In this document: positions 44,684 through 58,600 of the stretch, one piece after another
How positions within the stretch are numbered: position 1 is the stretch's first letter
Layout of the letters: the number at the start of each line of letters is the position of its first letter
Assembly (NCBI RefSeq): GCF_901709675.1
Contig: NC_051095.1
Span: forward strand, 10,677,956 to 10,741,955
Length of the DNA: 64,000 bases
Direction: 5' to 3'
From: Syngnathus acus
Taxonomy: Eukaryota; Chordata; Actinopteri; Syngnathiformes; Syngnathidae
Program-made: the position numbers and the translations under genes
Notes under the pieces: model-generated
Database searches by the model: none
What the model was told of the DNA's origin: nothing
Seen by the model: the letters and a program-made list of their open reading frames with translations, nothing else

Positions 44684-45046
44684 CAACGGTCCCCTACCTT
44701 TTTAGCACCAAGGACCAGATTATTGGCAGACGATATTTTCACGGAGCGGCTTTTAAGGTGTGGCGGATAAATACAACAAAATAAAATGATATGTCCGGCA
44801 TCAAATCAATGGTATAATATAATAATAAACGTGACTTCACTGTGTACTCCTATGCAGCTTTACTCGTCCTCATAACATCGCGCCAGCATAACAGTTTACG
44901 TCACCGAGGTGTAGGAGAGAACTTGTTCCATTTAAAAAAAAAAAAAAAAAAAAAATTGTTCAGACTCAGATAAAATGGAAATAATGCGAGTTATTTTTTC
45001 TTAATTCTGCGGTACCGGCCCGCCGTCCGGGGGTTGGGTACCACTG
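44684..45046. mobile_element. Non-autonomous hAT-like element (about 363 bases)
   Basis: It begins CAACGGTCCCCTACCTTTTT followed by AGCACCAAGGACC, and ends CCGGCCCGCCGTCCGG then GGGTTGGGTACCACTG. These are the two ends of a common fish hAT MITE (consensus remembered as CAGTGGTCCCCAACCTTTTT...). Flanking octamers CTCTCCGG and TTCTACTG agree at five of eight positions. An A-run of about 21 bases lies at 44935-44955. It encodes no transposase. Confidence 0.75.
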
Positions 45047-45810
45047 TTCTACTGTCCTGGAAACAGCGTGTAGCAACAGGATGCTGATACTCTATGTGGC
45101 CACTAGATGTCCATAGCAGACAGGAAGTCCAGCCGCTAATGAGGCCATTCTTCAAAACCATTTTCCTTGGCGTACAAAAGGAGTTAATGGCGTATTCCCC
45201 AAACGTTTCCAGATCCATCAATCATCTTAGCAGACACCCAACTGCTTCAATCAGTAGCGGGTGGGCACAGAATACTCAGCAAGCTGTTTACTTTGAAAAA
45301 TCCCCTTGACCTTTAGGTGGTGGCTCTGAGAGATGACAGATGTGTTGCGCTTCACCTCAAGCTCATTAGAAAAGCGCTGGTGCAATATTTAAAACCCATT
45401 TCCGTTCCCAGGCAACATGCCTGCCTGCTTTACAATCGCGACAGTGCCGATTGTGGTGTGTTTAGACCTTTTGCTGGTGCCTGATGTATTGTTATTGTGA
45501 AGGGGCAAAGTGTGATGAAAGCAGAAGATGAGACAGGATGAACAGAGGTTATTGTGTGCAATACGCTTATGTACGGCAAGCGGCTTAATGAGATGTGGGC
45601 CACTTGAGGTGATCCATTTCTAGGGTAGGGGACTGCATTACAACACACCTTTTAAATCTCTTTGGAAGACCTCCACTGCAAAGGTCACAGTCAAATACAG
45701 CATATGTATGTTTACACCTGAACATGTCCATAAACCTCAGATTATGGCTTTGGAGTTCACTCCTAGGCACACACAAACCAAGGTTACTTTTAACCCAGAG
45801 TGTAGAATAG

Positions 45811-45832
45811 ATAATAATAATAATAATAATCC
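45811..45832. repeat. ATA trinucleotide microsatellite
   Basis: Seven or so consecutive AATAAT units, uninterrupted. Confidence 0.85.
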
Positions 45833-45959
45833 AATACAGTATTTGATAAACTGCGCATAACAAAATGTAAAATAATACAATATTAATTCCTCCTATCTTC
45901 TATAATATATCCTATCTTCCGTCTCCTCATTGGGCTTTTATCCCTTTCCGAAGAAGCTT

Positions 45960-47058
45960 TCCAAACATTTCTTGATCATTTTTGCTTGCTTCGCAGGCTC
46001 GACTCGGGTGACCTCACGTGACCGAGACAAGCGCCAATTTTTTAAATATTTGTCAAAATAAATTCTTACTCATTTTTGCTAGCTTTGCGGGCTCGACTGG
46101 GGAAACATGTCACGTGACCGGGACGAGTGTCTTGACCTGAATTAATTGATCGTCAATAAAATAAATACCGTAATTTTCGGACTATAAGTCGCACCGGAGT
46201 ATAAGTCGCACCAGCCATAAAATGCCCAAAAATGTGAAAAAAAACATATATAAGTCGCTCCGGAGTATAAGTCGCATTTGGGGGGCAATTTATTCGACAA
46301 AATTCAACACCAAGAACAGACATGAACGAGCAACAACAGGCTAAACGATACGGTATGCTAACGTGACAAACACAAACGAGGAGCTGAGAACGGGCCTGAC
46401 GTAACATTCAGTTATTTAAAAAAACTATTACATAAATAACACGTTTATAAAACCATCTGTGTCACTCCAATTCATTAAATCCATCGATCGTCCTTTGTCA
46501 ACAATGCCGTGTGCCGCGCCGCAGTTCAAATTATTCCACAGGCCCATACAACGATATATAAACTATATTTTAAATAACTATCACATAAACAACAATATTA
46601 TCAAACCATTTGTGTCACTCCAAATCATTAAATCCATCGATTAAATTTCTCGTCCTTTATGTCATCCTGGTGACAGAGGACATGTCCAGAGGATATGGCG
46701 CTTTAAAGTGTTAATTACTTTATTTGATTTTTCCTCTCTATTTTTCATGTTTTGAATATGTTCAAGATAAAGATATCAAAGCATGTGAAGTGATCAACTA
46801 TACTAAAAATAACATGTGAAGTGGTCAACTATACTTGTAAGTAAGTGATGTGTTAATGATCAAGTAAAAATTTGTGAAAAAAAACATATATAAGTCGCTC
46901 CTGAGTATAAGTCGCCCCCCCACCCAAACTATGAAAAAAACCGCGACTTATAGTCCGAAAATTACGGTAAGTAAAAAAAATTGTGGTGCGGCTTGGCGGC
47001 CCGGTACCGAGTGACCCACGGACCGGTACCGGTCCGCGGCCCGGTCGTTGAGGACCCC
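45960..47058. mobile_element. hAT-like element interrupted by a nested MITE
   Basis: The right end, GCGGCCCGGTCGTTGAGG followed by ACCCCTG (ending 47058), is the hAT terminus family seen at 45046. Left of the inserted MITE are two diverged copies of a unit of roughly 100 bases (TCATTTTTGCTTGCTTCGCA... and TCATTTTTGCTAGCTTTGCG..., each with a CACGTGACC core), a sub-repeat structure of long hAT elements. The 5' terminus is not found, so this is a truncated copy. The 800-base MITE at 46168-46967 splits it. Confidence 0.55.
46168..46967. mobile_element. 800-base MITE with 25-base perfect TIRs and TA target duplication
   Basis: Both ends read CCGTAATTTTCGGACTATAA followed by GTCGC inward, identical over 25 bases, and TA flanks each side (46166-46167 and 46968-46969). 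That suggests the Tc1/mariner superfamily or a relative. Inside, a 42-base segment with TATATAAGTCGCTCC and GAGTATAAGTCGC occurs twice in the same direction (46234-46276 and 46874-46915). The middle has two copies of a CACTCCAATTCATTAAATCC-like stretch (46464 and 46614) and a short tandem CATGTGAAGTGGTCAACTAT-like pair at about 46775-46831. No transposase is encoded. Perfect TIRs suggest fairly recent movement. Confidence 0.85.
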
Positions 47059-50000
47059 TGGACTATACCATTGTTTGTGCTTTATAGTCTTAACAACTGA
47101 GTAATCAGGTGGGCAATTTAAGAAAACAAAAATCACACAACTCAAGCGGAACACACGGTGCCCATGCTGTGTTTTTCCCTTTTTTTTTTGATAAAGCAGT
47201 GCTACTGGTAAAGGCCTCATTTCACGGAATCATCAGTGAGGAACGAGAGGAAACTTTGATCTCAACATCATGATGGTCATGTTGATGTTGTCTTAGGTCA
47301 TGTGTGAAGCCACGAAGAATCAGAAGCTATTCCACATGTTCTTTGTCTGTATGGATGAAAGAACACAAGCAAGATGGGCAAGCCGAGGGACTGGGAAGAG
47401 TCACAAAACATATTCACATCAAAAGCATTCCAGTGCTGTAGAAAGAGAGAAATGAGATTTCAAAGCAACACAGAAGGGTGTGAAGGAAATTGGCTGAGCT
47501 TCGGCTGAGGGGAAGGCTGGGTGGAATAATTTAGGGCAAATATTCAGGAAGCGAAAACTGTCACGGACCACGGCGAAGGTTGCAGAATTCACAGCGTGCT
47601 TGAGATCCATCTACACATGAGAGTGGCAGAACATTAAGTGCATATGCACACTCAATTCGAAGATGTATCACTAATATTGTCTGTTTAGCTTAATGCTAAC
47701 AGACAATGCAAAATACCATAGGGGGGCTAACAAATAGTAGCATTTTCATTTCTGTATTAGAAATCTTTTAGCAAAAGACATTTGTATTTTGTATTATATT
47801 GCATTTTGGTAGCATAATGTCCATTGGACTGTAACCAAAATGTGAGTTTGTTTAAGTATGTAATTAATGACGATACCTTTAATAAAAGTGCATCAGCTAG
47901 TGATTGTAGTGTGCCACCTTGAGTCACTTTATGGCTTCTTCTGCGAGACAAACTTTTCCGCCGCCGCTGCTAACCTTCACATTATTGGACTTTGATGATA
48001 AATGTGTTGCATTTTGTAATCATATGCTGATTTGTGTGCAAGCGTGTAGCGAGATGCAGGGAAACTTTACCTACCTTTACGGGTGACTAAAGTTAGAGCA
48101 TCTCTGTGAAAAACAATCTGGAGAGTCGGACCGGCTGATTGGATGTCGGCTCAGCGTTGATGCGCAATTTCTCTAAAGCCACAAGAGGCTGTTCAAACAG
48201 TGCTATCGCTTGATTTCTCCATCACCTCAGTGGGGGAGCCTTTTGCCTATGACCTTTGCATAACCTCTCTGAGGAGTTAGAGAAAAGAAGGAAAGTAACA
48301 GATAATTAGGCACAGGAATGCATCTTTACAAAATGCATAAGCTAATTCATACATGTTTATTGGTGTGGTTGTAATGTGGGGTATTTTCTAAAGTTGTTCC
48401 TCACGGATAGCTAAATAAGGGAACTAAAATATTAAAATTAATATTGAAAACAGTATCAAAGTTGGCAAACACCTGATTTTCTAATATTTTTGATTATCCC
48501 GGCTAACATTTTTTTGGTGTGAACTGTGAAGAGTGATTCTTTTCCCTCATCATGATCTGTTCAGAATACAGTCAGAGCTGACAATTGTGAACAATAAAGG
48601 TTGAATATTTACGTGTTTGTTCTTCTTCTTTGTATTTTCAAGATGTCTGGGTGCTCTGTGGCACCACAGTGCCTCCCAGGCCTGTCTTGGTACTGCAACA
48701 ACCAGAGAATCGCATTTGTAATAAGGAATAGCTGTGGAATAATGTCCAGCCATTCAGGTTGAAGAAATAAAAAAAAAAAACACCATGATCACCATGTACA
48801 GTGTATTGTTTGAAAGAAAGTCCACCAATACTGCTGCTTTGTTACCTTTCATTTCAACTGTCTTGATCGTAAAGCGGCAGCCGTAACGGCCGTGCTCACA
48901 TCAATGTCAAGGCTTGGAATGTTTACAGCAGAGGTTGGAGCTGGATTTTCTTTCTATATGGTCTTTTCGTTCTGTATTCACATGGCACTCCCTTTTCTTC
49001 CTCTGAGCGCAGCTCCTCTTTGAAAGGCACATTAAATTCTCACCGCTGGTTTCCCTTGTTGTGGCTTTGTTGTTAAAAAGGTTGCCACTATTATGGGGCA
49101 TGCAGGCGCTGTGACCTGGTGAGGAAAAAGTTCTTACATTCCAAAACGTAAGCCAACCTCCTTGAGCCCACTGTGAAAGTAGGGGCTTAGGATCAGTAGA
49201 GGCTTATAGATGCTTGTTTATGTCTGAGATGTTTATGGACTGCGGAGAGGTCACTTGAGCCAGTGAACACGTCATCGGCGTGAAGAATGTTGCCCTTGGC
49301 CCACAGCACAAAAAGACAACAACAAAAATCCACCTCATATCAATTTGATTCCACAAAAGAAAGACACGTTACAATGTTGTTGCTGTTATCAACAGGTTGT
49401 CATTAAATGGGGACTATTTGACTACTTTGACTAATTGGAGTGGTAAAGGTGACTTCTTGTAACAAATTCAACACTGCTTTGCATCGTGAGGAAGGCTTCT
49501 TGTGTTGATCGAGCTATCCGGGCACGGACAGATGGGGGTCTATTCTTTAGATTCTCTTGAGACAACTGTAGATACTATAAACATTTTATTTATTCAAAGA
49601 CCTTCTGTCTGACTTTGTTGAAGTTGTTCAGGCACTAAGGTTGTAAAACAAATTGCCGTCAGGGGGAAAGGCAACTCGAGATTTTTTCATTTTATTTATT
49701 GTTTTGGGAGAAAACCATGCAAGCATGAGGTGACCATGCAAACTCTAAAGAAATACCCAGAAATGAAGATTCCAACCATAAATACAGCTAAGCACAAAGC
49801 ATATGTTTGCAATGTATTATTGCATAATGCATGATTAAAGAACATCTGTTGAAATACCGAGTCAAAATGTGTCTGCATTAAGCTCAAGAGACCAAGATGT
49901 GTGAGCACAGTGATGTGCAAGTAATACGCGTGCTGTAATATGCGGTTTGCTTTCATAACATCTGACAGACGCCGACTGACAGCTTCCTCTGTGACCATGG

Positions 50001-50856
50001 AAACTGCAAATTAGCCTGTTCAATTGCTACGCTAATCTACTGGCTGACATCCTGAAGAGAGCAACTGAAGAGAGGAGCTGGGAGGCAGATGAGGTGTACA
50101 ATACAAAAGGAAGAGATTTGTGTTTACACGAAAGGATCGCCTATTTGTTTTTGTTGTCGTTTATCCTCCCACTGTGGGATTATGTCTAACATGTCTGACT
50201 CACAGTTCTGAGGTTCGGGTTTTGAATCTTGTCTTCTTCATGGAAAAAAATGAAGAGATGAAAGGAATTGTCATCCATGCTGCACCCTGGGTACAAACGA
50301 CAACCTACCATGAAACCCCCTTCCACTCCATTGAGTGCTATCAAGGCTCTAGCTTTCCCAATAAAAGAGACATTTCCTCCAGATGTGATATGGGCAGTTT
50401 AGCAATCGGTTGTTATGCTCCCTCCATGGTTTCAAAGCAAGCTGTGTGCAGTAATTGGAGCCGCTTCCCCTTGGGGCAGCGCGCTAATCACTAATAACCT
50501 CACCAGCACCCAGCGGAGTACGGCTGACCCCTGCCTGCCTGCCTTCACCCTGTCGGGCCATAATGAAGGTCAATATGAGTCACTTAAACTACACATCCGG
50601 AGAGACTAAATGTAATACAGATCGGATGCCCCTGAAGCTTTCACAGGGGAAAGACCTCTATTTAGTGAGCTCTTTACTTTCTTTGGCTTATTTGTTGCTG
50701 CTTTGTGCATGACTCATTTCAATATTCAAAATCTGACCCTTCCTCACAAAGACGTCTGATAGGTTGACATAAAACAAACCCCCGAACACCAAGAGCCCTG
50801 AAGGAAGGTGTTTCAATGACGGGTAAGAAAGTTGGAAGTTTGAGTTGTTGACTTAA
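47059..50856. other. Gene-poor sequence
   Basis: I see no supported gene, RNA or clear repeat in these 3.8 kb. Small ORFs on both strands lack motifs and protein-like composition. Confidence 0.5.
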
Positions 50857-51175
50857 CAGGGGTGTCAAACTCATTTTTTTGCGGGCCGCATTGTAGTCAG
50901 CTTCTTTCGGAGGGCCATTATGACTTTCAACCCAAATAAATGCATGAGCACCTCATATTATATACAGTAAAAGCTACAAAACAAACTGACAAATAACTCG
51001 TTTTCAAGTCAGACAATTAAAAACTGGTCAAATATTTAAAAAAAAAGATATTAAAAGTGAAGACAATTTGCAATTCTAGTAATGACACAAATTTGATGCA
51101 CAATTTGTCTTCGTGGGCCACATAAAATGATGTGGCGGGCCGTATCTGGCCCCCGGGCCTTGAGTTTGACACCTG
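50857..51175 (+). mobile_element. Non-autonomous hAT-like MITE, copy 1 (319 bases)
   Basis: It begins CAGGGGTGTCAAACTCATTT and ends TTGAGTTTGACACCTG, with terminal inverted repeats of about 16 bases. It includes GCGGGCCGCATT near the start and GCGGGCCGTATCTGGCCCCC near the end, the signature of a very common fish repeat. Flanking octamers TGACTTAA (50849-50856) and TGAGTTAG (51176-51183) match at six of eight positions. Confidence 0.85.
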
Positions 51176-51183
51176 TGAGTTAG

Positions 51184-54100
51184 AAGATCCAAACAAATTG
51201 GACATCCAAGTCCATCGTATAATATAACAGGGTAGTTGATATGTAGAGGCATTTGTGACATTGTGGGCCAACAGTGCCGTGACTGAAGGCCCTTTTACAT
51301 CAAGCATACGCTAAATGGCCTCACTAAAATGTAAATACACACCTCCACAGGACACGGCGATAAGCCCAGCATGGAATCATGCACGGAAGAGTTGCTCAGA
51401 CACGTACACGCTATTTGCTAATGCATTGCTGCACACAGAAGGAAGGTCAACTGCGCATTTCTCCTCTGCGGCCCTCTGAGTTATTGCTTTTTCCCACGCC
51501 GTTTTCAGAGGACAGCCCCATGTCGGCACAGGAAATAATGACATACGTCGACGAAGGGATCCATCACAACCATCATGTGAAGGCTGCGGGCATGTAATAG
51601 ATTTTGTATGGCGCCATTGGATTAATTGAAGCCACCTTGGCTGTAAGGACATAACACGCTTGCTTTGTTAGTAAACAATCAGTCGAAACTGTGTCTATAA
51701 AAGGAAGCGACCTCAGTTCACTAAGGTTTTCATGTTAAGTGTGCCTCAATGGAACAGTTTACAGTAAGACTAAGGATAAACAAGATGTAGCAAGTCTTAT
51801 ATAATTGACAAGAAATGTTGTGTAGTGGCAAAAGAACACACTGCTGTCAAAGCAGACCGTCGATTGTTCAGAGATAGCATTATTGACAAACTTGTCCCGC
51901 TGATAAACAAATGGGCAGATCTCAAAGCTGACAACGGGCCTTATTCAGCAGCTTCTTAAATCCAACGTCTGCACTTTTTGCCTGTCTACATTGTTCATCA
52001 TGACAGTGGATTCTGTGGAACCTTCTCTGCCTCTTTTTGTGATTATGAATTAGGTTTCATTAGTGTTGCATATTCAGTAGCGCTCAGTGCTGCTCTCCAT
52101 GTTGTGGCACAATGTGGTACTACACTAAAGGCAACTCTAAATTCAGACGCTGTACTGTAAAAATCCATTTTAAAAAAAACGATTGCTGCGATATTCGGCC
52201 TGACACATCCATACGCATTGGTACAATAAATGGAATACAAATTATGGCTGTTTTGTCTGCCTCACAGCATAATGTCAAAAGCGAGGAGGAGATGCAGAGA
52301 GAGACGTTCCAGCACATTAGTAGTGCAGGAGTAGCACTGCCAAAGCCCTACACATTGACCTCCGGCGTGCCACTCACATTTTCTGTCAAAAAACAGTTCT
52401 CTAGCATGATGTCCTTTCTTTTTTATGACTCAAGTTATATCAAGGAGACCTGGATAGGAAAATTGTCTAACTCTGTTATCCTCTGAATGGATTAAACAAG
52501 AACCTCAAACACGGTTTAATTGGTCATTATCAGGCAAGTCAAGATATGTCTCTTCCGTGAGAGTACATCGAAGTCACTCCTTGACTGCAGTGAATATCTC
52601 CAATCTTATATATATGCAGTACAGCATATTATTTCACCTTAGCCCAAAAGGAACCTTTCCTTCACCCTTTTTTACGTGCACTCTCATAAACAACAGTGAC
52701 ACCGCTAAATAATTCAAAACCTTTAACACCCATTTCCTGCAGCAGCAAATCCAATTCTCAATTTTTTTTTTTTTTGTTCTTCACTTTTGTTAACTTTATT
52801 CCCCTCAATGTTTTTATGACTCCTAACTTTGCTCAGTTTACTGTGCACCAATCTGATTGATTTATGGCGTTTACCTTTGCTATTTAGGGGCAACTTATTA
52901 TGCTAAAATTTAAGATGCAAGGTCCTACTCAGAATTCTTTGTGTTTTACAATCAACCTGCAGCTCCCACTTTGCTGTGGCCAGTGCCACCGATACAGATG
53001 ACTGCAATATCAAACACGTGACGCCATTCTGATTCTAAAATATATTTATTATGCACCGACACACATGGTGTCCGCCCGTCCACCCGCATGAGAATTCAGG
53101 CCCACCAACAAACGTGTGCAAGTTTATAACTCAACAAATTGAACGGAGCACGGTTGATATCCAATTACCTCAGCTTCGGTTTGGCTTTTCCTTCAGATGG
53201 CTCATGAAAACCAATATTTGGCGTGACATTGTCCACTTGAGGTCAAAGATAAATGAGTAAGCTTTCAAAGACGGTGATGAGAGAACCCTTCTGTGAACAG
53301 AGCTCAAATAAGGAGCGCACAAGTTTAGCGCCCCATTACCCTTTGCATATTTGAGAGCTTTTTAGTATGCCACAGGCCTCAGGTGCTATAGGAGAGACAC
53401 TATTTCAATCTTGAGCGTGCTGTCTGGCCCAACCAATAGAGATGCAATGATTCATTGCCCCTGCTAGTCTTCAATCAATAGCACAGGCAGCTGGGGAGGG
53501 AGCAGAGTCTCTGTTTCCTCTTTAAATCCAACTCTATATGGGGAGGCAAGACAAGCCGTTCATCCTTTATCATGGGGGAAAGACAAGCTCAAGGAATCCC
53601 TCATGGCAAATTGCGACCAGGCTGTCTTTCGACTAGAATACTGGATTTTGTCAAATTGGCCGCACAGTGGTTTGACATCATGATTAAAGTCAAATATGAC
53701 TCCATGGGGGACACTGTTCAACATCCAATTATTATTATTTCAAAACTCGTGTGGGGATTTTCTGGTCTGTAACTGAAGAAATGAGGATGCAAAAACTGTT
53801 TAGAGCAGTCTCAAGGAATTTAATAGTTTAGTATAAATGTCTTAGTGCAGATTATTTACGTGACAATATAAGACTTTATTGATCGCACTCGGGGGGAATT
53901 AACTCGTTAAAGCAGCAAATTAGAGTTATAACGCAAAGGTTAGGTTAGGGAGCTAGTTTACTATTGATCCCCAAATCCGCCTTATTTATGGAAAACAATT
54001 AAAAGAGGGATTTCAGAAAAAGGGATACAAAAATGTGAGGTGAGTTGTAGACTTTTGCTGCAAAGTAAAAACTGTTAAAATCTTACATTTAAAAGTTTCT

Positions 54101-55890
54101 AAATATATATGACTTTGCAGTTAATGAAGTCTGGACATCATATACATCTGAGTTTCCTCCCTGGAGATTTATTTCATACTGGGCCTTCACTACAACCACG
54201 TCCACTTGTTTGTGACTCTCGCTTTGTTTGCAGCAGGTGATCAAGAAGAAATGTTTAGAAATAATGTCACGGGGTATTTACTTGCGAATGCACACTATGT
54301 GGCATCGACAATGTTTACAAGCTTAATTTATAAACAAATATGAACTGGAACAAATGTGTTGTGTACTTGCCAAAGTAAACAATTCAAACCAACATATACA
54401 ATTTTTTTTTTCTGCTTGTGTATAAATAATACACCAGGGCATTAAATAGGGTTTTTAGCATTTAGCCTACAAGTATGTTTGAACATAATCTCAAACGTAT
54501 TTAGAAATGATGTATTAACCGGTCCAAAATGACTGCATTTCTACCATTCGCTGAAAGCCAGGAACTAAAACAAATGCATAGCCAACACTCATGCTGTCCT
54601 TCATTATAACTGATTTAGCGTCCTCCTCCTTCCGCTGCCTTTTGTCGGAGAGATGGATGGGCTCGTCTCATCGTGGAGGCGGCACAACATGGTGGCGAGT
54701 GTGAGTGAGCCATCACTCTTGTGATGAGGTGGTGGAAACGTAAAAGTCGGCGAGTGGGCGGCAGAAGCCCATCAGAGGTCACGTCAGGTGGACAGATCTC
54801 TAAGGGGAGACCATGGTGTAGCATAAACACGGTGGTATTGGCGATGGATAGAAATAGCCACCAGGGATGGTAGGGGGCCACTCATAACAGATCGAATGTG
54901 TGTGTGTGTTGGATGCCAAAGAGGGCATGGAGGTACTGAGGTGTGCTCATCTCATCTCAGGTGAGCAGTTAAGGGCATGAACGCAGTGAGATGTGGATGA
55001 ATGTTCAGGCCCTGCTGCGAAGGGAAGGCTAATGAGCGCAACGACAGGATGTGTTTGTTTGTTTCGGGGGGCCGGACACCTGCAAGTGTCTTAATTAATG
55101 TCATCCCAGAAGCCCCCATAGAGGTTTGACCTTCCGTTCAAAGCCTCTAGCTCCTCACCCTGCTTGGGGGCTGCCATCAGTAAACTTTGAATTATTGATG
55201 AGACCGAGGAAAGGAGAAGAGGGGAAAAGATGGCAAGGGATCAGGATTCCGCCATTGTATGTGTATCGGTGTGTGTTTGTGTGGTTGGGGGTAGCAAATG
55301 AGCTCACAGGAAACTGGATGATCTATAATGAGAAGGTTAGATGAGACCAACCCTGGGGGTGAGCATCTGCGGGGTCCCCTGGAAGTTGCTATTGGCGAGT
55401 ATGTTAGAGGTGACCTGCCAGAGGATGAAGGTATTGGACGAGATCAATGGAACAATTTGGAGGGAAGAGGAAATGATCGGACACCAACAGAGAGAAAAAT
55501 AATATGCCAGAATTATTTGGATACATCTGTAGGGATGAACGGCAAGTATGTTGGTACATATTTAGATAATGCCATAAAGTGACTTATTTAACATGTGGTG
55601 AACAAATAAAACTTTTTCCAGTTGACCATAATGTGAGGAAAGTCGTGTTATAGTCGATTAATCGTCATTGAAATGTACAAAGTACAGCGGCCCGTAACCT
55701 TAGATGCACTCCGGACCGTTTTATGTCAAAATATATTTTGACAAAGAGGCATAGAAACAAATCAAAACAACTGATTAATTCATATGTGAAAAAAAAATCT
55801 CTACTGACGGCTTGCCTGTTCCAAGCAGATCATAATTATCCATACTTGATTGACTTGATTAAGATAACAGTCTTCTGATTGGATTGGCCC
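51184..55890. other. Gene-poor sequence
   Basis: No gene is supported. A possible retroposon 3' end is at 53871-53930 (GACTTTATTGATCGCACTCG and following), like the 'CTTTATTGATCCC' tails of teleost RTE-type elements. T-runs occur near 52761-52775. Remaining ORFs look like chance. Confidence 0.5.
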
Positions 55891-55894
55891 GAAA

Positions 55895-56035
55895 AGAGCA
55901 TAAAACAGCTGCAGCTCATTCAGAATGCTACAGCTCAAGTTCTGATCTGGAACTAAGAGGCCTTACACTGGCTCCCAGTCAGATGCTCGTGGAATATAAA
56001 AGCTATAGGGCTCTAAAATCTGAAGACTTGTGTCA
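55895..56035 (+). pseudogene. Decayed LINE reverse-transcriptase fragment (CR1/L2/Rex1 type)
   Basis: Translation from about 55902 gives KQLQLIQNATAQVLIWN, a stop, EALHWLPVRCSWNIKAIGL, and another stop. This matches the conserved 'LQ-QNAAARL...LHWLPV' C-terminal part of non-LTR reverse transcriptases of the CR1/L2/Rex1 clades. In-frame stops and a shortened middle show it is dead. Only about 45 residues remain. Confidence 0.75.
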
Positions 56036-58600
56036 ATGAGTGGTGCCTGGGATTTTATGGATGGAAGGTTTCAAAGCAGTAGTGTTTATTTTTTGCATAT
56101 TTCATGTCAAACCTGTGTCAAATTGACTTCATTGCAGCTGCGCACTGGCTTTTAGTATATAAACTCAAACAATTATTTTTGCCCTTTTCCTTGAATAATG
56201 ATGTGAAAACTCATTTCATCCTAGACACGTCTCTTTTTCTGAGAACTCATTATTGTCGTTTCTGTTTTTAACATTTGCAACATTTCCAACAGCTTACAAT
56301 CTTTCCGTCAGTAATAACACTCACGATCACACACGTTGCATGCAAATGAAGCTCCACCATACTATAAACAAGGCACTGCATAAATCGGAAAGACAAATTA
56401 TCTTTTGATTACCTTCCCTCCTTTAATCCCCGAGCTGCTCGTACACACTTTCCTCGCAGGTCGTTAGCAGACCTCTCACGGGAACGGCTTCCTACCTGCA
56501 TCCGACAAAAACAAATGGACTGACAGAGTGTATGAAGAAAAGACGGAGGAGTGCCGCTCCTGCTAATGTATTTTTAATCACGACAGCACAATGTATACTC
56601 TCCAATCCAGACAGGAAGCAGCTTCTGTCACCTATATAGCTTTAATACTACCCACAAGTATTTTGTCTGGATAAAGCTCGCTGACTCACGTTTGTTCTGC
56701 ACAAACTGAGTAAATATTTCATGGAGAAGCAAAGTGCCCCGCTTTCTTGAAATGCTACATCTTTGTACTAATTCTGGTGGGTGTCAGGCAAGCAAAAAAA
56801 AAAAAGCATCTTTTGTCAAACAATAACTAGCACATCCAGAAATGCTGACATGGCAGAAACTGAGATGAAGAGAAATCAGTAAAACAAATACAATTTAAAC
56901 TTATACTACACACACTCAACACAAACAAAAGTGTTGGAAAACTGATGTGGAGATCAGTGTCCTCAAATACTTCCATGACAAACCCATCCGACAGACTTTG
57001 CCTTGTGCACTGAGAAACGGGACAAAAAAAATGTACAATGTCCCATCAAGGCAAAAGATTCCGCCTCATGGAAAAAGTCAAATTGCATGTATTCATTGAA
57101 GACATGTTTAAATATTCGGCCCATTGCTTATGCCTCATCTGACTTTATTTTGTTCAGCAAAGGCCATTGCAGTAAATATTCTAATCTTGCGACCTGTAAA
57201 CATTTCCTTCACTCACCTTCTGTCTGCTACCAATACTAATGTTAAGAAATCTTATATTCAAGGCATCCTGTCAAGACAGGCGAGAGGGTAGCAAATAAAT
57301 GAAATGTTTATAAGAAGAGCTGATGTGACAGAACTCAGGAGTGATTGTTTCTTTGATTTCCGACCGAACCATTGACATTCTCCATCCCTGCACAGCCGCA
57401 GGGGCTCTGCAAACACGTGTTTACAGGATGAGACTACAGTGGGCTTTAAAGAAAAGTCTCTCAGAGCCACCTGAACGTGACGTGATAACAAAATGTTCCA
57501 TTAACTCGCATCTTATCTGGGACATGAGGTGTTCATCTGCTTGGAAAAACTGTTGCCGTGCGTGCTCATCAAACAGCATTTGCCTAACACGCCACCTGTG
57601 GTAAAGTAAATGTTATCATAGCAGAGTGTGTTTGGCCAGGCATGTGCAATGGAGTACACCTTCCGAGTGGAAATCCGCATTTCAACAACGACGGAGCCCC
57701 TCGGAGTGTATGTAAACAGTGCATCAGTCTAGAGTGAGCGCTGGGAGCTGCTTTGACCTTCAGCTTTTCTCTTGGTTGATGGGAGATGTCAGTGCTGCTT
57801 TTTATTCTGTAACACAAAATATGACAAGCATTCACTGCAACTCCCGAGCTGAGTGACAGAGTCTGTAATCCTCAATCTGTGATTTGGATTCGAGAAGGGT
57901 TGAACATGGACTCTGAGGGATTTATCCTCGCCCACTGCAATGTAAGATCCCAAATACTAGACTGCATTGTTTTGTACTGAACGTTGTGTCAAACTTTTGG
58001 CCCTTCTCAGTGTAACTAAATAGGCTAATTCAATTAGACAAAGCTCTCAGCATATAACTACAAGAGTACATTAATATACATATAGCTAAAGTAATATCTA
58101 GCGTGTAACAAAACGGAGCAATATAATTTCTATTCATGATTTTATTATGGAGTCCTACTATTGGATTTCAAATGATGGTTGCAGTTGATGGCGCTTAGCA
58201 TGTTTTGCTAAATAACAATTTTGACACACGTTGTGTATCTTGGATTTAATGCTATCTCTGCACGCTCAGAGGTCCTCGACACCACCTTTGAAAGTTTTTA
58301 GGGCCAGTATGAATGATTTGTAGCCCTTGCAGTACTGGCAGTAAACGGTATTTTCGAAAGATAAAAAATGGCCCAAAATGAAAATGGGATTTGGCTGTAG
58401 ATTTTCAATGCTTCAAGGAAGCCATTGACCTGAAAAAAAAAAGCCAACCATAAATATGGCAGAAATTGGTACTTTTATTCGACTCTGAGGTCCACCCTTG
58501 TGGATTTGTAAGGTTTCAAGATTCTGCTGCATGATTTAAGCCATTGGCTGTACCCCAGCCACTGGCCTGAATAAGACATCAAAAATAAAGAAAACAAACT
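56036..58600. other. Gene-poor sequence
   Basis: No gene, RNA or named repeat is supported. A-run at about 56795-56806. Confidence 0.45.

Noticed and set aside
46153-46407. 84-codon minus-strand ORF at the left end of the nested MITE
   Set aside because: It includes the terminal inverted repeat and its internal copies, so it is repeat DNA.
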